Of a stretch of 8,626 bases of DNA, positions 5,749-8,626 are shown piece after piece (within the stretch, counting starts at the first letter, position 1; every line of letters starts with the position of its first letter). The position numbers and the translations under genes are program-made. The stretch is from Deltaproteobacteria bacterium. GTDB taxonomy: Bacteria; Myxococcota_A; UBA9160; UBA4427. The stretch is from contig DRKE01000335.1 in NCBI GenBank assembly GCA_011051925.1, positions 1-8,626 on the forward strand. The letters run 5' to 3'. Below the pieces are notes generated by a model, which was given only the letters and a program-made list of their open reading frames with translations, had not been told where the DNA came from and did no database searches.

Positions 5749-6523
5749 TTCCCGGCCCGAAGGCGAAGGGCTTCGTCCAGTTCGTCGGCATGTCGACGAT
5801 CGTGCCGCCGACCTCGACCGTCTCGACGAGGCCGAGGGCCCTGCGCACGATCTCCCTCTGGGTTTCCGGATCGTTCGCGGGCCCGAAGTTGTTGCCCATC
5901 GGGTGGTTCACGAAGAGTGCGCGGGGTGGCTTGACCAGCGCCGTCAGGTCCCGACCCGTCGCCACGTAGGTGGTCGCGATGCCGCGTTCCTCGAGCAGTC
6001 GGCAGACCAGACCCACGGTCTGGTGGTCGAGCGGTCAGGAGGGGGCGGCGAGCAGGATGTCGACGTTGTCGGCCTGGAGGGCCTTCGCGAAGGCGGGGCC
6101 CGATTCCTCCATCACCTTGCTGCGATTGTAGATGCGCCCCATGAAACCGCTCCAGAGTCGCGGCGCGACGTGCCCGATCTCGCCGCGATCGGCGAGTTCC
6201 CGGAGGCGCTCCAGGGGAAAGATGCAGTTGATGTCGGATTCGGCGTCCGTATGGTCGTAGTAGTTGTCGTGGACCTGGAAATCCCGGGCCGATGCGTCGG
6301 CCGGAATCGGATCCAGCCGGTGGTCGTTTCGCGCATTCGGATCGAACGCGGGCATCGAACATTGCGAGACGCCGCCCGAGGTGAGGAGACTGACGGTGCA
6401 TTCGCGGAGGGGCTTGTCCAATCGGTGCAGGGGCGCGTCGTCATGGATCGACCAGCGATAGGGGGGATTGCCCTGGGAGCGGTAGTGCTCGCTCAGGATG
6501 TCGACGTAGCGGATCGGTTCCAT
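5741..6523 (-). CDS. GrdB/PrdB-family selenoprotein (glycine/betaine/sarcosine/D-proline reductase selenoprotein B-like), Sec at codon 163
   Basis: The frame from the ATG at 6521-6523 runs 162 codons to a TGA (6035-6037), then continues in the same frame to a TGA at 5741-5743, giving 260 residues if the first UGA is Sec. The sequence across it is ILLAAPS-U-PLDHQTVGLV. From memory this matches the VPxC/UPxxHQTVGLVA redox site of the selenoprotein B reductase family. Other family-like stretches are HTDAESDIN (91-99), FPLERLRELADRGEIG (102-117), WSGFMGRIYNRSK (124-136) and FVNHPMGNNFG after the Sec. Length and Sec position fit PrdB-like proteins. A SECIS-like hairpin lies directly downstream. 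The known relatives reduce C-N bonds by a selenolate attack with partner subunits; no PrdA, GrdA or GrdC is seen here, so the substrate is unknown. The residue three after Sec is Asp166, where I would expect the resolving Cys. AAAGGAAG precedes the start. It lies 34 bp after the crotonase gene, probably in one operon. The alternative is a nonsense-mutated pseudogene. Confidence 0.85.
6006..6024 (-). promoter_or_regulatory. Bacterial SECIS-like stem-loop downstream of the in-frame UGA
   Basis: Reading the minus strand, the mRNA 11 to 29 nt after the UGA folds as ACCAGAC pairing with GTCTGGT, a perfect 7-bp stem. One more C-G pair closes it to a GUG triloop. The apical loop starts 19 nt after the UGA and opens with G. 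As I recall the published bacterial SECIS model, it requires a small apical loop of 3-14 nt, about 16-37 nt after the UGA, with a G in the first two loop positions; this hairpin satisfies that. It should bind SelB with Sec-tRNA. It also encodes part of the HQTVGLV segment, so it serves both coding and signal roles. Confidence 0.75.
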
Positions 6524-6557
6524 CGTTCTTCCTTTCTTCCGGTCCTCGAATCGCGGC

Positions 6558-7340
6558 TCAGGATTCGTTGAACCGGTCTCGCGCTGCCCGCGCGTCCTCG
6601 GTGGCCGCCGAGAGCATGCTCTGGTCGGCGTCGGCGTAGCTGGCGACGCGATTCAGTGTCGTGGCCGTCGCGTTCACCGCTTCCTTGATCATCCGGACGG
6701 CGATCGGCGGCATCCCGGCGGCGCGGCGGGCGAGCTCCGTCGCCTTCTCGAGCGCCTGTCCATCGGCGGCGATCTCGTCGATCAGCCCCCAGTCGAGGGC
6801 GGTCTCGGCATTCATGCGTTCGCAGAGGATGCAGATCCGTTTGGCCCGGGCGGGACCCACGAGGTTGATCAGGCGGGGCAGCGCGCCCCATTGCAGATTG
6901 ACGCCGATCTTGACCTCGGGGACCCAGAGATAGGCGCTCTCGCCCATCACGCGCCAATCACACGCGAGGGGAAGGGCCACGCCGGCGCCGACCGCCAGGC
7001 GTTCGATGGCCGCGACGGTGATCTGGGGCATCGCCTCCCAGGCCTGGCAGAGTCGGACGCCGCGGGAGAAGACGTGGCGGCGCTCCAGCTCGGAAGTCTT
7101 CGAGTCGGTTCGGGCCGACAGGTCGACGAGATCGGCACCGGCCGAGAAGTAGTCGCGACTTCCCGTGAGGACGACGGCCCGGGTCTCGAGATCGTCGTGG
7201 AAAGACCGTGCGACGTCGGTCAGTTCGAGGATCAGCCGACCGTCGAAGGCGTTCAGGTTCTTCTTGCGGTCGAACTGGACGAACGCGATCGGACCGTCGC
7301 GTTTCACCTGCACGTAGGTTTCGGCCTGGCTGTCGGACAT
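6558..7340 (-). CDS. Enoyl-CoA hydratase/isomerase (crotonase) family protein
   Basis: This 260-residue crotonase-fold enzyme starts at the ATG at 7338-7340, preceded by GAGGAG four bases upstream. The frame stays open far upstream but without family similarity, and a divergent gene begins there. The oxyanion-hole regions are visible as FSAGADLVDL (65-74) and AVGAGVALPLACDWR (116-130), with the usual RKKNLNAFD start motif (25-33). In hydratases two Glu residues add water. The first, normally in GGGCEL, is Ala122 here, while the second is kept as Glu142 in WVPEVKIG. It may therefore be an isomerase, a thioesterase-like or another crotonase activity on an acyl-CoA, rather than a textbook hydratase. 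It should be cytosolic. It is the first gene of a likely two-gene operon with the selenoprotein, which suggests the selenoprotein works on or near an acyl-CoA-linked pathway; that link is inference. Confidence 0.88.
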   Translation of the reverse strand: MSDSQAETYVQVKRDGPIAFVQFDRKKNLNAFDGRLILELTDVARSFHDDLETRAVVLTGSRDYFSAGADLVDLSARTDSKTSELERRHVFSRGVRLCQAWEAMPQITVAAIERLAVGAGVALPLACDWRVMGESAYLWVPEVKIGVNLQWGALPRLINLVGPARAKRICILCERMNAETALDWGLIDEIAADGQALEKATELARRAAGMPPIAVRMIKEAVNATATTLNRVASYADADQSMLSAATEDARAARDRFNES

Positions 7341-7373
7341 GCGGCTCCTCACTCGATCTTCGGGGCGGCCTCG

Positions 7374-7379
7374 AGTGTA
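7374..7379 (-). promoter_or_regulatory. Possible -10 box (TACACT) for the crotonase-selenoprotein operon
   Basis: TACACT on the minus strand lies 33 bp upstream of the crotonase ATG, leaving a short leader. No good -35 hexamer is seen 16-18 bp upstream. Support comes from similar TANACT hexamers at 3451-3456 and 7512-7517 at plausible distances before other genes. Confidence 0.3.
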
Positions 7380-7488
7380 CCGATTCTCCGCCCCCGCGAT
7401 CCCCGTGCGCGCTGGTCGGGATGGGGGCCGCTCGAGTCCGGCACCGGCCCGGGACAGCGGGGAAAACGGCAAGAATTTGTGAACGATC

Positions 7489-7517
7489 TTAACTTTTCCG
7501 GGCGGACCGGCTAGACT
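7489..7517 (+). promoter_or_regulatory. Sigma70-type promoter, TTAACT - 17 bp - TAGACT
   Basis: The hexamer TTAACT (7489-7494) and TAGACT (7512-7517) are separated by exactly 17 bp. Each matches four of six consensus positions. The DNA upstream (about 7471-7497) is unusually AT-rich for this window, as in an UP element. Transcription would start near 7524, giving a leader of about 27 nt to the ThDP-enzyme ATG, with GGGAGGG (7537-7543) as ribosome binding site. Confidence 0.55.
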
Positions 7518-7550
7518 GGAGAGGTCATTCGCATCCGGGAGGGCTTCGGG

Positions 7551-8626
7551 ATGGGATCGATCTCCGGTGGGGCGCTCATCGCCCGCATGCTCCAGGCCGA
7601 AGGCGTCGAGGTCGTCTACGGCATCATCGACGGCAGCTATTTCGGGCTCTATTCGAGTCTTCGGGATGTCGGGATCCGGCTCGTGACCCCCCGACACGAA
7701 ACCAGCGCGCTCCACATGGCCGGGGCGCATGCCCGGCTGACCGGCGAGCTCGGCGTCTGCATCGCGAGCAATGGTCCCGGCGCCGCGAATGCGCTTTCCG
7801 GGGTGGCGGTCGAGAACGGAGAGGGCAACCGGGTCCTCCTCATCACGAGCTGGCGGCGCTCTCCGATCGTCGGCCCGGATCGGGGCGGGACCTATCAATA
7901 CTTCGACCAGACGGCCGCGATCCGTCCGATGAGCAAGTGGAGCGAAGCGGTCGGGTCGTTCGAGCGGATCCCCGAGTTGACCCGCCGCGCCTTCCGCCAG
8001 TCCTGGGCCGGCCGCCCCGGCGTCGTTCATCTCTGCGTGCCCGAGGATCTCCTGAACGGCGAGTTCGATGATTCGGGGGTCGATCTGCTGCCGCCGGAAC
8101 GCTACCGCCCGATGGCGCGCGCCGCGGCATCCGAGATCCAGGTCCGCGAAGCGGCGGATTGGTTGCTGCAGGCCGAGCTGCCGATGATCCATGCGGGCAG
8201 TGGTGTCCTTCATGCACGGGCGACGGCGGAATTGCGCGAGCTGGCGGAGCTCCTGCGGGCGCCGATCTCGACGAGCTGGTCCGCGAGAGACGTCGTCGAC
8301 GAGCGGTCGCCGCTCTCGATCCCGATGAACCTGCTCGAACTGAATACGCGCGTCCGGAACGAAGCCGACGTCGTGCTTGCCCTGGGAACCCGATTCGGAG
8401 AGACGGACTGGTGGGGCAAACCGCCGTATTGGCGAAGTCCGGAAGAACAGCGCCTGATCCAGGTCGATCTGGAGGAGGATGCCCTGGGACGGAACAAACC
8501 GGTCGATCTCGCCGTGGTGGCCGACATCCGAAGCTTCGCTGCGGCCCTGCTCGCGGAACTCAAGAGCCGCCCGCCCTCTTCCCGGATCGGCGATCGCGAG
8601 GCGAAGCTCGAGGAATATGCCCGCGA
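7551..8626 (+). CDS. Thiamine-diphosphate-binding enzyme, acetolactate synthase-like (3' end outside window)
   Basis: 358 codons are present; the family is usually about 550-600 residues, so the C-terminal ThDP/Mg-binding domain is beyond the edge. The N-terminal pyrimidine-binding domain (about 4-170) shows the catalytic Glu50 in PRHETSALHMAGAHAR, the GPGAAN loop (75-80) and RPGVVHLCVPED (155-166). The central domain (about 196-335) shows MIHAGSGVL (212-220), VLALGTRFGE (275-284) and IQVDLEED (303-310). The Glu activates the cofactor, which attacks a 2-oxo acid or acyl-CoA carbonyl. The family includes acetolactate synthase, oxalyl-CoA decarboxylase, 2-hydroxyacyl-CoA lyase and sulfoacetaldehyde acetyltransferase; the visible part does not separate these. 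It should be cytosolic. The ATG at 7551 is supported by GGGAGGG 7 nt upstream and a promoter before it. It is transcribed away from the crotonase-selenoprotein pair. Confidence 0.88.
   Translation, partial: MGSISGGALIARMLQAEGVEVVYGIIDGSYFGLYSSLRDVGIRLVTPRHETSALHMAGAHARLTGELGVCIASNGPGAANALSGVAVENGEGNRVLLITSWRRSPIVGPDRGGTYQYFDQTAAIRPMSKWSEAVGSFERIPELTRRAFRQSWAGRPGVVHLCVPEDLLNGEFDDSGVDLLPPERYRPMARAAASEIQVREAADWLLQAELPMIHAGSGVLHARATAELRELAELLRAPISTSWSARDVVDERSPLSIPMNLLELNTRVRNEADVVLALGTRFGETDWWGKPPYWRSPEEQRLIQVDLEEDALGRNKPVDLAVVADIRSFAAALLAELKSRPPSSRIGDREAKLEEYAR

Noticed and set aside
5741..6523. Reading the selenoprotein locus as a pseudogene or two separate short genes
   Set aside because: There is a single UGA and no frameshift or other lesion. 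Family similarity is continuous across it, it falls at the redox position, and a SECIS-like hairpin follows.
6558..8213. An upstream-extended 551-codon version of the crotonase
   Set aside because: Crotonase similarity begins right after the ATG at 7340, which has GAGGAG upstream. The extension would run antisense through the ThDP enzyme gene.
1..8626. Search for tRNA or rRNA genes, insertion sequences and phage genes
   Set aside because: No tRNA cloverleaf, rRNA core sequence, transposase, terminal inverted repeat or phage gene was recognised by eye; a covariance-model scan was not possible here.

Overview
The window is GC-rich throughout, uses GTG as well as ATG starts, and is densely packed with catabolic and redox enzymes. 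This suggests a free-living Gram-negative bacterium of the deltaproteobacterial, myxobacterial or Binatia kind. That placement is an impression from gene style and not a computed assignment. The clearest genomic clue is an in-frame UGA that appears to encode selenocysteine, so the organism should carry the SelA/SelB/SelC/SelD machinery elsewhere.

Layout. Positions 1-227 (minus) hold the 5' end of a secreted protein resembling the DUF6351 family. A gene-free stretch of 361 bp (228-588) follows and contains short phased repeats. Positions 589-1614 (minus) encode a two-domain SAM-dependent O-methyltransferase-like protein. It diverges across only 58 bp from an SDR oxidoreductase of the peroxisomal enoyl-CoA reductase-like type (1673-2545, plus). 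The SDR gene overlaps by 4 bp, GTGA-style, a haloalkane-dehalogenase-like alpha/beta hydrolase (2542-3423, plus). A 133-bp gap with four perfectly phased 11-bp tandem repeats leads into a molybdopterin oxidoreductase (3557-5725, plus).

Convergent to that gene, with 15 bp between stop codons, is a minus-strand pair. An enoyl-CoA hydratase/isomerase (7340 down to 6558) is followed after 34 bp by a GrdB/PrdB-family selenoprotein (6523 down to 5741). The selenoprotein reading frame is interrupted by one UGA at 6035-6037, with a bacterial SECIS-like hairpin directly downstream. Diverging from this pair across 210 bp is a thiamine-diphosphate-dependent enzyme (7551 to the window end, plus), truncated by the window and preceded by a plausible sigma70-type promoter.

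How the genes may work together. The mix of SDR, hydrolase, crotonase, ThDP enzyme, Mo/W enzyme and GrdB-type selenoprotein looks like an accessory catabolic or redox locus. No gene fixes the substrate. Several of these enzymes depart from the textbook catalytic residues of their superfamilies: the SDR lacks Ser-Tyr-Lys, the hydrolase has Gln at the HGxP position, the crotonase lacks the first Glu, and the methyltransferase lacks the catalytic His. Family names should therefore not be read as proven reactions. The selenoprotein, which would look like two broken ORFs to an ordinary gene caller, is the observation most worth following up.
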